Notes: generated from the letters alone by a model not told the origin. A DNA stretch of 64,000 nt from Thermoanaerobacterium xylanolyticum LX-11 (GCF_000189775.2 NC_015555.1:1127001-1191000), one strand, 5' to 3'; numbered from the stretch's first letter, positions 25,481-34,129 are shown. A program made the numbers and translations.

Positions 25481-26834
25481 AAAACTGTACTACAGCTATT
25501 TTATCATAAGTTTTTTAGGCATCTTGGCAACATCATTTTTTTTTATTGGGAAAGTGTCAATGATAAGGCTTATAATCGGGATACTTTTTGGGCTGATTGT
25601 CAGCAATTTTTTTGGTTACAGGTTAATAAAAGGCATTGTTCAGCCTATAAATGAGATTACCGATGTTGCTAAAGAGATAACGAAAGGCAATTATGAGCAC
25701 AGAATTGAGATAAAATCAATCGATGAGATTGGTCAATTATCGTTTGCCATAAATACTATGTCGGACAAGCTTCAAGAAACAATTGACGAGTTGTACGATA
25801 GAAATGCAAAGTTGGAAGCTATTTTAAAAAGTTTAGTAAATGGCGTCGTAGCTTTTGATGAAAATGAGAGAATTTTGCTTATAAACGATTCAGCTCGAAC
25901 AATGCTTGGCATCAAGGACAATTATGCAGTTGGAAAACACATATTGGATGTTGTTAGAAATTCCAAATTTCACGATGTTTTGGAAAAAATCATAAAAGAC
26001 AAGGGATATAATATAGATAACTTTGAGATTGACACATTTAACAAACATCTAAAAATATACTCCAGTCCAATCGTTCATCAAGTCACGCATAAAAAATTAG
26101 GGTTTGTTGTCATAATAAATGATATAACGGAAATCAGAAAGTTAGAAAAAATCAGAAGCGATTTTGTGGCAAATGTATCACATGAGTTAAGGACGCCACT
26201 TACTTCTATAAGAGGTTTTATTGAGACATTGAGGGAAGGTGCAATTGATAATATTGAGCGAAGGGATAGGTTTTTAGAGATCATCGAGTTTGAAGCTGAA
26301 AGACTTACGAGGCTAATAAATGATATTTTGACGCTTTCTGAGATAGAAAATTTGAAGGAAGGTTTTGTAAAAGAGGATATTGTAATTGATGAAGAAATCA
26401 ATGAAATTTTTTACATCATGGAAAAGACTGCTGAAGATAAAAATATAAAGCTTATAAAAGATTTAAACTGCAAAGATGTTGTGATTAAGATCAGTAAGGA
26501 TAGACTTAGACAGATGATCATCAATCTTGTTGACAATGGAATAAAGTATACTCCTGAAGGTGGATATGTGAAAGTCACTACAACTGATATGGAAAACAAT
26601 ATCGTAATAGAAGTAGAAGACAGTGGTATAGGCATATCAAAGGAGAATATACCAAGGCTCTTTGAGAGGTTTTATCGGGTTGATAAGGGAAGATCGAGAA
26701 AATTGGGCGGTACTGGACTTGGCCTTGCAATAGTAAAACACATTGTAGAATCAATGAAAGGCAGTATCACTGTTGAAAGTGAAGTCGGCAAAGGCACAAA
26801 ATTTGCTATTGTTTTACCTAAAGATCAAAAATAG
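25473..26834 (+). CDS. phoR: PhoR-type sensor histidine kinase without a large extracytoplasmic domain
   Basis: 453-residue kinase: two membrane helices (about residues 6-25 and 28-47) joined by only a few residues, HAMP (VQPINEITDVAKEITKG), a PAS domain (LVNGVVAFDENERILLIND), HisKA with phospho-His in FVANVSHELRTPLTSI, then HATPase_c motifs N (NLVDNGIKYTPEGG), G1 (VEDSGIGI), F and G2 (GGTGLGLAI). B. subtilis PhoR has a sizeable external sensor; this protein has none, so signalling more probably comes through the PAS domain or through Pst-PhoU encoded just downstream. It overlaps phoP. Confidence 0.92.
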   Translation: MFKKLYYSYFIISFLGILATSFFFIGKVSMIRLIIGILFGLIVSNFFGYRLIKGIVQPINEITDVAKEITKGNYEHRIEIKSIDEIGQLSFAINTMSDKLQETIDELYDRNAKLEAILKSLVNGVVAFDENERILLINDSARTMLGIKDNYAVGKHILDVVRNSKFHDVLEKIIKDKGYNIDNFEIDTFNKHLKIYSSPIVHQVTHKKLGFVVIINDITEIRKLEKIRSDFVANVSHELRTPLTSIRGFIETLREGAIDNIERRDRFLEIIEFEAERLTRLINDILTLSEIENLKEGFVKEDIVIDEEINEIFYIMEKTAEDKNIKLIKDLNCKDVVIKISKDRLRQMIINLVDNGIKYTPEGGYVKVTTTDMENNIVIEVEDSGIGISKENIPRLFERFYRVDKGRSRKLGGTGLGLAIVKHIVESMKGSITVESEVGKGTKFAIVLPKDQK

Positions 26835-26842
26835 TACATGAT

Positions 26843-26896
26843 TTTACATGATTTTAACACAGGCTTAATACAGGCTTTACAATAGACTGCTATACT
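26843..26896 (+). promoter_or_regulatory. PHO-box array and promoter of pstS
   Basis: TTTACA (26843), TTAACA (26854), TTAATA (26865) and TTTACA (26876) lie exactly 11 bases apart, the arrangement to which PhoP dimers bind. An extended -10 (TGCTATACT, hexamer at 26891-26896) begins nine bases after the last repeat, so PhoP replaces a normal -35. This predicts strong activation by phosphate starvation. Confidence 0.85.
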
Positions 26897-26927
26897 GAAA
26901 TTGTAAAAAAAATACGGAGGTGCAATT

Positions 26928-27833
26928 ATGTCAAAGAGCAAAATAGCAAAAGTTTTGTTGTCTGTATTGATGGTTTTAAGCGTGTTTTTGTTTTCTGCAT
27001 GTGGTCCAAATACTAATAATTCTGGATCATCTAATCAATCTAATAGCAGTCAAACCAGCAGTCAAGATATTTCTGGCACTGCAACAGCAGTCGGTTCTAC
27101 TGCTTTACAGCCTTTAGTAGAGCAAGCAGCAACATTATTCAATCAAAAATATCCTAATGCCACTATTAATGTACAAGGCGGTGGAAGTGGTACTGGTTTG
27201 ACACAGGTAGCGCAAGGTGCAGCGGACATAGGTGATTCAGACATATATGCAGAAGAAAAATCAGGTATTGATACAAAATCATTAGTAGACCACAAAGTAG
27301 CGGTTGTAGGTTTCGCGGTTATTGTTAATAAGGATGTCACGGTAGATAATCTGACGCAGCAGCAATTGGTTGATATCTTTACAGGTAAGATAAAGAATTG
27401 GAAAGAAGTTGGAGGACAGGACGAACCTATTGTTGTAGTAAATAGACCTACAAGTTCAGGCACAAGAGCTACCTTTAAAAAGATAGTATTAGGTGGAAAA
27501 GATGAAGTTCAGGGGGAAGCATTGACAGAAGATTCAAATGGAACGGTGAAGAAGACAGTCGCTGAAAAGAAAGGTGCAATAAGCTATGTTGGTTTTGCTT
27601 ACGTAGATGACACTGTGAAGACGCTGAAATACAATGGTGTCGCACCAACAAAAGAAAATGTCATAAATGGCACCTATCCAATAGCATCATATGAGCACAT
27701 GTATACAAAAGGCGAACCTAAAGGTGTTGTGAAGGCATTCTTAGACTTTATGATGTCTGACGAAGTACAGAAAGGACCTGCAGAGAAGCTTGGCTTTATA
27801 AACATAAATGACATGAAAGTAACTTTAAAGTAA
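26928..27833 (+). CDS. pstS: Phosphate ABC transporter substrate-binding lipoprotein
   Basis: 301-residue lipoprotein with lipobox FSAC (Cys25), a Ser/Asn/Gln-rich linker (residues 29-50), then a PBP-like domain with phosphate-binding loops: TAVGSTALQPL, GGGSGTGLTQV and RPTSSGTRATF. It captures phosphate outside the cell for PstCAB. The SD GGAGG is eight bases before ATG 26928. A stem-loop and a second promoter separate it from pstC, which should allow higher PstS than permease output. Confidence 0.96.
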   Translation: MSKSKIAKVLLSVLMVLSVFLFSACGPNTNNSGSSNQSNSSQTSSQDISGTATAVGSTALQPLVEQAATLFNQKYPNATINVQGGGSGTGLTQVAQGAADIGDSDIYAEEKSGIDTKSLVDHKVAVVGFAVIVNKDVTVDNLTQQQLVDIFTGKIKNWKEVGGQDEPIVVVNRPTSSGTRATFKKIVLGGKDEVQGEALTEDSNGTVKKTVAEKKGAISYVGFAYVDDTVKTLKYNGVAPTKENVINGTYPIASYEHMYTKGEPKGVVKAFLDFMMSDEVQKGPAEKLGFININDMKVTLK

Positions 27834-27859
27834 AAATGATGATAAGTGTTATTAAGGAG

Positions 27860-27890
27860 GAGCTAGTTTATTACTAGCTCTAATTTTAAT
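27860..27890 (+). terminator. Partial terminator between pstS and pstC
   Basis: Perfect eight-pair stem GAGCTAGT / ACTAGCTC with TTATT loop, followed by an interrupted T-rich tail (TAATTTTAAT). It probably ends most pstS transcripts and lets some continue. Confidence 0.65.
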
Positions 27891-27906
27891 AAAGTTTATT
27901 AGAAAC

Positions 27907-27977
27907 TTAACATAAAATTAACATGAATTTTACACTAACTTAATGAATAAATTATTGTACTTTGCTACTATTATAAT
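27907..27977 (+). promoter_or_regulatory. Second PHO-box array and promoter, upstream of pstC
   Basis: TTAACA (27907), TTAACA (27918), TTTACA (27929) and TTAATG (27940) are again phased at exactly 11 bases, with TATAAT at 27972-27977. This is an independent PhoP-dependent promoter for pstCAB-phoU. A TTGTCGAA (27985-27992), identical to the Spo0A box, lies just after the -10 and could be coincidental. Confidence 0.8.
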
Positions 27978-28014
27978 TAAAGTATTGTCGAAAATTCATA
28001 TCAGGAGGTAAAAA

Positions 28015-28920
28015 ATGTCTGAAAAGTATGACAAAAGACGAAAGGTTTTTGACAAGATTGGAAAAACGTATGCTTTTATTTGTGCTTTTTTATTGATAGT
28101 CATCACTGTTTCTATTTTTTACTTTGTTGCAACAAAAGGGCTTTCAACGTTTATTGTTGATAAACGTTCTGTAAGCGAATTTCTTTTTGGAACCACATGG
28201 AAACCTTATAGACCTAATAGTCAAGGAGGGCCTGCTGTAGGTTCACTTCAGTTTATACTGGGCTCGGTATTTGTTTCAGTTTTTGCCATTTTGATAAGCA
28301 CACCTCTTAGCATATCAGCAGCTATCTTTATGGTTGAAATAGCAAAAAAACTTGGAAAAAACTTATTGCAACCTGCGATGGAGATATTCGTTGGCATCCC
28401 TTCTGTCGTATACGGTTGGATTGGACTTACCGTTTTAGTTCCCTTCATAAGTAAGCACATTGGCGGGTTAGGTTTTAGCCTGCTTGCTGGTATTTTAGTA
28501 TTGACGATAATGGTACTTCCGACGATAACAAGCGTCAGTACGGATGCTATTAAGTCATTGCCTTGGGAGATACGGGAAGCTTCTTATGCGCTTGGAGCCA
28601 CGAGATGGCAGACGATTAGAAGGGTAATATTGCCTGCTGCAAAGTCAGGCATACTTACAGCAGTTGTATTAGGATTAGCTCGTGCTTTTGGCGAGGCTTT
28701 GGCAGTTCAAATGGTTATCGGAAACAGCCCAGCGATTCCTTTGTCGTTCTTGCAGCCTATGTCCACGATTACATCTATTATCACTATGGATATGGCAAAT
28801 ACGGTGACAGGTTCAACTTGGAATAATGCTCTTTGGTCCTTGGCATTATTGTTGCTGCTAATATCGTTTGGATTTATTCTCATAATAAGGCTTGTTGGCA
28901 GGAGGAGCATGTACAAATGA
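28015..28920 (+). CDS. pstC: Phosphate ABC transporter permease PstC
   Basis: 301-residue membrane protein with six hydrophobic segments. It carries the MetI-type permease coupling loop EIREASYALGATRWQTIRRVILPAA, which contacts PstB, and the EIFVGIPSVVYGWIGL segment typical of PstC. The first membrane helix is preceded by a basic cytoplasmic tail. SD CAGGAGG is seven bases upstream of the ATG. pstA overlaps its stop by four bases. Confidence 0.95.
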   Translation: MSEKYDKRRKVFDKIGKTYAFICAFLLIVITVSIFYFVATKGLSTFIVDKRSVSEFLFGTTWKPYRPNSQGGPAVGSLQFILGSVFVSVFAILISTPLSISAAIFMVEIAKKLGKNLLQPAMEIFVGIPSVVYGWIGLTVLVPFISKHIGGLGFSLLAGILVLTIMVLPTITSVSTDAIKSLPWEIREASYALGATRWQTIRRVILPAAKSGILTAVVLGLARAFGEALAVQMVIGNSPAIPLSFLQPMSTITSIITMDMANTVTGSTWNNALWSLALLLLLISFGFILIIRLVGRRSMYK

Positions 28921-29804
28921 AATCAAAATTTTACGATAAGCTGGCTACTATATATTTTTACGTTGTGGCAGGAGTCATAGTGCTTTTTCTTTTATCTCTT
29001 ATAAGTTATATATTGTATCAAGGTAGAAGTGAATTAAATTTGCATTTTATATTGACACCTCCAAAATTCATGGAGAAAGGTGGAGGTATAGCTCCACAGA
29101 TTTTTAATTCACTGTTGCTTTTAGTGATAACGCTTATTATTTCAGTTCCGATTGGAGTTGGTGCAGGACTTTACATGGCAGAGTATGCAAGACCCAGCAA
29201 AATAACTGAGTTAATTAGATTGTCAACAGAAACGTTGTCGTCATTGCCATCGATTGTGGTAGGATTATTTGGCCTTTTAATTTTTGTGAATATGCTTCAT
29301 TGGGGGTATTCCTTGATGTCAGGTGCATTGGCCCTTACTGTATTAAATTTGCCTGTTATGGCGAGAGTCAGTGAGGATGCCATAAAAAGTGTTTCATCTT
29401 CATTAAAAGAGGCAAGTTTTGCATTAGGCGCTACTAAGTGGCAAACGATAGTAAAAGTGCTTATTCCATCTGCTTTGCCAGGACTTGTGACAGGCATAAT
29501 ACTTACTTCTGGTAGGATTTTTGGAGAAGCTGCTGCACTTTTATACACGGCTGGTATGAGTACACCTATGCTTAATTTTAAAGTTTTAAACCCTTTAGTG
29601 CCAGGTTCTCCATTTTATCCATTTAGAGCCGCCGAAACTTTGGCTGTATATATTTGGAAAGTTAATAGTGAAGGGCTTGCACCAGATGCCAGGCAAATTG
29701 CTGATGGTTCAGCGGCAGTTCTTCTCATAATAGTGTTGGTGTTTAACATTTTAGCTCGTTGGCTTGGTAATGTTTTATATAAAAAGATGACAGGCGGAAA
29801 GTAA
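28917..29804 (+). CDS. pstA: Phosphate ABC transporter permease PstA
   Basis: 295-residue partner permease of PstC, six membrane segments. The coupling loop SSLKEASFALGATKWQTIVKVLIPSALPG and the STETLSSLPSIVVGLFGLL segment identify PstA. I set the start at ATG 28917 (MKSKFYDKLATIYF), which overlaps the pstC stop as ATGA and has GGAGGAG nine bases upstream; longer in-frame readings run back through pstC without an SD. Confidence 0.95.
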   Translation: MKSKFYDKLATIYFYVVAGVIVLFLLSLISYILYQGRSELNLHFILTPPKFMEKGGGIAPQIFNSLLLLVITLIISVPIGVGAGLYMAEYARPSKITELIRLSTETLSSLPSIVVGLFGLLIFVNMLHWGYSLMSGALALTVLNLPVMARVSEDAIKSVSSSLKEASFALGATKWQTIVKVLIPSALPGLVTGIILTSGRIFGEAAALLYTAGMSTPMLNFKVLNPLVPGSPFYPFRAAETLAVYIWKVNSEGLAPDARQIADGSAAVLLIIVLVFNILARWLGNVLYKKMTGGK

Positions 29805-29841
29805 TGCAATATAATTATTATAGAAAGGGGAAACCTTTTTC

Positions 29842-30591
29842 ATGAAAAAAATTGAAGTAAGGGATCTTGATTTGTTTTATGGTCAGATGCAGGCTCTTAA
29901 AAAGATAAATATCGATGTAGAAGAAAACAGCGTTATGGCTTTGATTGGTCCATCTGGCTGTGGGAAGTCTACTTTTTTAAGGACATTGAACAGGATGAAT
30001 GACCTTATAGATGGTGTGACTATTAAAGGAACTGTCATGATAGACAATCAAAATATATACAAAGATGTTGATGCGATAGAGCTTAGAAAAAGGGTAGGGA
30101 TGGTGTTTCAGAAGCCAAATCCTTTTCCAATGACCATATACGATAATATAGCATATGGTCCGCGAATACACGGACAGAAAAATAAGAAAATATTAAATGA
30201 GATAGTTGAAAAAAGTTTAAAAGATGCAGCCCTTTGGGATGAAGTAAAGGATAGGCTTAATGATTCTGCATTAGGCTTATCAGGTGGTCAGCAGCAGAGA
30301 TTGTGCATAGCAAGGACATTAGCTATTGAGCCAGAGATAATATTGATGGATGAGCCAACATCTGCTCTCGATCCGATTTCAACCATGAAGATAGAAGAAT
30401 TAATCGACCAATTGAAGAATAAATATACTATAGTTATAGTGACACACAATATGCAGCAGGCTGGAAGGGTATCTGACTCAACTTCATTTTTCTTAAATGG
30501 CGAGATAATCGAGACAGGAAAAACTGAGGATATATTTTATAATCCACGTGACAAGCGCACAGAGGATTATATAACAGGAAGATTTGGTTAA
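29842..30591 (+). CDS. pstB: Phosphate ABC transporter ATP-binding protein PstB
   Basis: 249-residue ATPase. Walker [11 protein letters not shown]-loop [15 protein letters not shown] (PstB-specific), signature [12 protein letters not shown], Walker [12 protein letters not shown] and switch His in VTHNMQQA are all present. It powers PstCA and, with PhoU and PhoR, reports phosphate status. SD AAAGGGG precedes ATG 29842. Length is typical. Confidence 0.97.
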   Translation: MKKIEVRDLDLFYGQMQALKKINIDVEENSVMALIGPSGCGKSTFLRTLNRMNDLIDGVTIKGTVMIDNQNIYKDVDAIELRKRVGMVFQKPNPFPMTIYDNIAYGPRIHGQKNKKILNEIVEKSLKDAALWDEVKDRLNDSALGLSGGQQQRLCIARTLAIEPEIILMDEPTSALDPISTMKIEELIDQLKNKYTIVIVTHNMQQAGRVSDSTSFFLNGEIIETGKTEDIFYNPRDKRTEDYITGRFG

Positions 30592-30604
30592 AGGAGGTGC
30601 TATT

Positions 30605-31261
30605 GTGAACAGGACACATTTTGAAAAAGAGTTGGAGGATTTGCATTACGATATCTTAAAGATGGGTGCAATGGTTGAAGAAGCTATCGGGAATTCCATA
30701 TTATCTTTAATAAACCATGATGTAGAACTGGCTCAGAAGGTAATCGATCAAGATGACAGGATAGATGAAAAAGAAGTGGAAATTGACGATAGATGCTCCA
30801 GGATAATTCTGACACAGCAACCGTTGGCAAAAGATCTTAGGATTGTCCTTACAGGTCTAAAGATAAACACTGATTTGGAAAGAATGGCAGATCATGCGGT
30901 AGACATAGCAAAAACCACGATCAGGATAGCACATCAGACGTATATTAAGCCTCTTATTGATATACCAAGGATGAGCGATATCGTGAGAGAGATGGTTAAG
31001 CTGTCTCTTGACTCTTATGTAAATCAAGATACAGAATTAGCAAAGACCATCAATCAAAAAGATGATATTGTTGACAGTTTATACAAGCAGATTTTTAGAG
31101 AGCTTCTTACGTATATGATAGAAGATCCAAAAAACATCGATCAAGCTGCACAGTTTTTATTTGTGGCACGCTACTTGGAGAGAATAGCAGATCATGCGAC
31201 AAATATATGTGAATGGGTAATATACCTTGATAGTGGGCAGCATATAGACCTAAATGAATAA
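30605..31261 (+). CDS. phoU: Phosphate signalling protein PhoU
   Basis: 218-residue all-helical protein of two PhoU three-helix bundles, each with the metal-binding motif: DLERMADHAVDIA in the first and YLERIADHATNICEW in the second. It dampens Pst uptake and PhoR signalling. GTG 30605 lies seven bases after AAGGAGGTG; an earlier in-frame start within pstB has no SD. A terminator closes the pst operon. Confidence 0.96.
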   Translation: MNRTHFEKELEDLHYDILKMGAMVEEAIGNSILSLINHDVELAQKVIDQDDRIDEKEVEIDDRCSRIILTQQPLAKDLRIVLTGLKINTDLERMADHAVDIAKTTIRIAHQTYIKPLIDIPRMSDIVREMVKLSLDSYVNQDTELAKTINQKDDIVDSLYKQIFRELLTYMIEDPKNIDQAAQFLFVARYLERIADHATNICEWVIYLDSGQHIDLNE

Positions 31262-31270
31262 AATTAGAAA

Positions 31271-31294
31271 ACACCTTTTTAGGTGTTTTTTTTG
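31271..31294 (+). terminator. Rho-independent terminator after phoU
   Basis: AACACCT / AGGTGTT stem with a TTTT loop and a long T run. Confidence 0.85.
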
Positions 31295-31341
31295 TATACT
31301 TTTTTTAATACTGCAAAAGATATAAATCGAGGTGATGTTAA

Positions 31342-32058
31342 ATGCCACTTGCTTACATAATATTATCCATAACAGGCCTATTTGTTCTGTTTGGATTTGC
31401 TCATAGAGTCTTAGACAGGATGAAAATGACAGATACATGGGCTCTTATAATAATAATGGGTATGATTGTTGGTACATTTTTGCCAGATATACCGCTGGGG
31501 AAAAAAATATCTATAAACATAGGAGGTGCTGTGATACCGGCAGCCGTTGCAGTCTATTTATTCATTAGAGCGGAAAGAGGCGTTGAGAGGATAAACGCTA
31601 TAGTGTCATCTATATTGGCAGGAACTGCTGTTTACTTGGCTGGAAAGTTACTGCCAAGTGAACCAGAAGCTATGTTCATAGAGCCTAACTATGTTTATGG
31701 CATTATCAGTGGTTTGATCGCTTATTTGTTTGGCAAATCAAGAAGGTGTGCTTTTATCGCCGGTGTTATGGGAGTCATTTTAAGCGACTTGGCAGAAGGT
31801 ATTACAAATATAATTTTAGCAAGACCGGGTACGATTTCTGTAGGAGGGGCAGGTGCATTTGATACTGTAGTCATATCAATGATAGTAGCCGTATTTTTCT
31901 CTGAGATACTTGGTGAAACAAGAGAAAAAATACAAGGAGGTACATCAAAAAAGGGTACAGAACCGCATTTAACCAGCAGCCTTTTAAGCGAGGACGATAT
32001 TGAAGCTATTAGAGAAAAATATCGCAAAAAGGACAGTGATGATTCAGATGAGAAATAA
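31342..32058 (+). CDS. DUF1614 family membrane protein
   Basis: 238-residue protein with about seven hydrophobic segments and a charged cytoplasmic tail (LSEDDIEAIREKYRKK). Recognised as DUF1614 from the FGFAHRVLDRM, GKKISINIGGAVIPAAVA and VMGVILSDLAEG segments. Function is unknown. It precedes spoIIP and overlaps it by about 20 bases, so the two are probably co-transcribed and it may assist spoIIP or sporulation membrane work. ATG 31342 follows GAGGTGATG. Confidence 0.8.
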   Translation: MPLAYIILSITGLFVLFGFAHRVLDRMKMTDTWALIIIMGMIVGTFLPDIPLGKKISINIGGAVIPAAVAVYLFIRAERGVERINAIVSSILAGTAVYLAGKLLPSEPEAMFIEPNYVYGIISGLIAYLFGKSRRCAFIAGVMGVILSDLAEGITNIILARPGTISVGGAGAFDTVVISMIVAVFFSEILGETREKIQGGTSKKGTEPHLTSSLLSEDDIEAIREKYRKKDSDDSDEK

Positions 32059-33169
32059 AAAAGCGATTGCGTTAATGCTATTGATTGTATTCGTGTCTTT
32101 TTCATTTGTAAAAATAAATGCCGATAATTGGAGCGGTAAAGACGGTGGATACTATACGGTATATCTGAACAAGACGAATAATGTGCTTTTTAGGATTTCT
32201 TGGGACTTAAAGGTAAATGATATGTATTTATCACATGACAATAAAATGTACAAGATAATAAAAGTCGATGAAAAAAATGACAAAGCTTATGCGACGTATT
32301 TAAAGACGGTAAAGCTTCCGGATGTCAACATAGAAGAAGTTTCTCAAGCAATGGCTCAAAAAACTGGCGAAAGAAAAATTGCAATGTATTCTACACATAG
32401 CGATGAATCATATATACCGACGGATGGAACTGCTAGTATCTATGGACATGGAGGCATATATAAAGTTGATGCATCGTTAAGCAATGCTCTGTCGAAAAAG
32501 GGTATAAAAACATTTGTTGATGAGACACTTTATTTGCCACATGATGCAATGGCGTATAGGCGCTCTCGCGTTGGTGCATTAAAAATTTTAAAAAACGATA
32601 GACCTGATTTGCTGCTTGATATACACAGGGATGCTGCACCGTACCAAGATTATATACGAAAAATAGCAGGCACAAATGCGACAGGTGTTAGACTTGTTTT
32701 AGGCAGAACAAATGCAAATTTAAAAGCCAATCAAGATTTAGCTTTTCGAATAAAAGCAATAGCAGACAAGGAATATCCTAACTTGATAAAAGATATTTTT
32801 TATGGAAGCGGTGACTACAATCAAGATTTAACTCCTAATTCGTTATTATTGGAATTTGGCACAGATACGCATACAAGGCAAAGAGCAGAGGAATCAGCCA
32901 AATTTATGGCTGACGTTCTTACCAAAGCTGTATATGGTGCAGATGAAAAGAAACAAGTTGGAACCTTGACTAATACACAAAAAGGAACGACGTCACAAAA
33001 CAATTCTGCAGGTTGGGGAATTTGGATTCTTATAGGTGTAGCTGTTTTTTCGATTGTAGGATTTATGTTTTTAAGTACAGGTGGACGAGAGATGATGTCA
33101 AAGATAAAAGATTATACAAAGAAAGAATTCAGCAGTTTTTTAGGAATTTTCAATCGAGATAAGAAGTAA
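32039..33169 (+). CDS. spoIIP: Stage II sporulation protein P (amidase/endopeptidase)
   Basis: About 376-residue peptidoglycan hydrolase that, with SpoIID and SpoIIM, drives engulfment. It has an N-terminal membrane anchor and the amidase_3-like catalytic domain with metal-ligand motifs MYSTHSDESYIP, DETLYLPH, LLDIHRDAAP and LLLEFGTDTHT. Unusually, a second hydrophobic segment (about residues 325-345) and a basic tail close the protein. ATG 32039 is five bases after AAAGGA; ATG 32048 is an alternative. It overlaps the DUF1614 gene. Confidence 0.92.
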   Translation: MIQMRNKKAIALMLLIVFVSFSFVKINADNWSGKDGGYYTVYLNKTNNVLFRISWDLKVNDMYLSHDNKMYKIIKVDEKNDKAYATYLKTVKLPDVNIEEVSQAMAQKTGERKIAMYSTHSDESYIPTDGTASIYGHGGIYKVDASLSNALSKKGIKTFVDETLYLPHDAMAYRRSRVGALKILKNDRPDLLLDIHRDAAPYQDYIRKIAGTNATGVRLVLGRTNANLKANQDLAFRIKAIADKEYPNLIKDIFYGSGDYNQDLTPNSLLLEFGTDTHTRQRAEESAKFMADVLTKAVYGADEKKQVGTLTNTQKGTTSQNNSAGWGIWILIGVAVFSIVGFMFLSTGGREMMSKIKDYTKKEFSSFLGIFNRDKK

Positions 33170-33176
33170 TCTGATC

Positions 33177-33198
33177 GGTGCGGTAAAGCACCATTTTT
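33177..33198 (+). terminator. Terminator-like hairpin after spoIIP
   Basis: GGTGC / GCACC stem with a GGTAAA loop and a short T run (ATTTTTAT). The stem has five pairs, so termination may be partial. Confidence 0.55.
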
Positions 33199-33203
33199 AT
33201 AGT

Positions 33204-33668
33204 GTGGTGATAAAACTGAAAATAGTATACTACAGCTATTACGGATGTTTTTCATCGGTCATTGCAGCGTATATTCATACAGGATATTTAAAAGATAAAG
33301 TATCAAAAGACACTATATTTTCTTTGCCAGAAATGCTTGACTTAGACTACGGTGAACTAAAATACATAGGGTTTGATGAAAACTTACATGAGGTTTATGT
33401 CATAGGCATGAAAAGTTTTAGCGATAACATAAAAAAGACATTAGAAGGGCTTAGAAAGATTTACAATTTGGAGTATGACAGATTAATATTTATCGATACA
33501 AGCATGTATGAACCCAAATATCTTAAATTTATTTTTCCAATAAGAAAGATTGTGCTTTTAAAAAAGATTTCTGATGAAATTTTATACAATTGGTTAATTA
33601 AGCGTTTTGATGGAATTAAAAATTTAGTTGAAGAATTTAAAAGACATGGTGCTGAGGAGAAAACATGA
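33204..33668 (+). CDS. DUF3189 family protein, first copy
   Basis: About 150-154-residue protein recognised as DUF3189, paralogous to the next gene (compare YYGCFSSVIAAYIHTGYL here with YGSAHSSIVAAAIHVGFL there). The N-terminus looks like a nucleotide- or substrate-binding strand-loop-helix; no known catalytic motif is certain. Coordinates run from the first canonical start, GTG 33204, which has no SD. Alignment with the second copy and the SD GGTGAT four bases upstream favour CTG 33216 (product MKIVYYSYYG). This copy lacks the Cys and the Ala-His of the CYGSAHSS motif of its neighbour, so it may have diverged in function. Function unknown. Confidence 0.75.
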   Translation: MVIKLKIVYYSYYGCFSSVIAAYIHTGYLKDKVSKDTIFSLPEMLDLDYGELKYIGFDENLHEVYVIGMKSFSDNIKKTLEGLRKIYNLEYDRLIFIDTSMYEPKYLKFIFPIRKIVLLKKISDEILYNWLIKRFDGIKNLVEEFKRHGAEEKT

Positions 33669-34129
33669 TTATAGCTTATGTTTGTTATGGAAGTGCTCAT
33701 TCATCAATTGTGGCGGCAGCGATTCACGTTGGATTTCTTCCTAATGATAGGATTCCGGCTTTTGAAGAATTCCTGTCTTTACCTCATTATGATATGACAG
33801 AAGGTAATCAGATAGGTATTCCATTTTACATGGGTGTTGATGAATTTAACAATGATGTGTACGCAATTGGAGCCAAAAGCGGGAGAAAGATCATGATGAA
33901 GGCCGTAAAAAGCTTTTTAAGGGAATCTGGAATACATGAAGAAGAAATAATGCTTATTGATACATTGCCAGCTATTGGACTTATGACGAAGTTTGGTGGC
34001 ATGACATCCAGAAGATTTAAAATGATATCTATTGGCAGACCTTTTACTGTCTATGGAATAATAAAAAAGTACAAAAACTTTTTAGACATAGTAAATAGTG
34101 TGAAGTTCAGATTAAAAGAGCTTGACTAA
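33665..34129 (+). CDS. DUF3189 family protein, second copy
   Basis: 154-residue cytosolic DUF3189 protein. It has an intact CYGSAHSSIVAAAIH motif near the N-terminus, a central FYMGVDEFNNDVYAIGAKSG strand-turn-strand and a C-terminal KMISIGRPFTVYGI. The conserved Cys/His/Ser cluster could be a small-molecule or metal site, but that is speculation. The ATG overlaps the first copy's stop (ATGA) and has GAGGAG upstream, so the two are made together and may form a heterodimer. Function unknown; context is sporulation and lipid genes. Confidence 0.8.
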   Translation: MIIAYVCYGSAHSSIVAAAIHVGFLPNDRIPAFEEFLSLPHYDMTEGNQIGIPFYMGVDEFNNDVYAIGAKSGRKIMMKAVKSFLRESGIHEEEIMLIDTLPAIGLMTKFGGMTSRRFKMISIGRPFTVYGIIKKYKNFLDIVNSVKFRLKELD

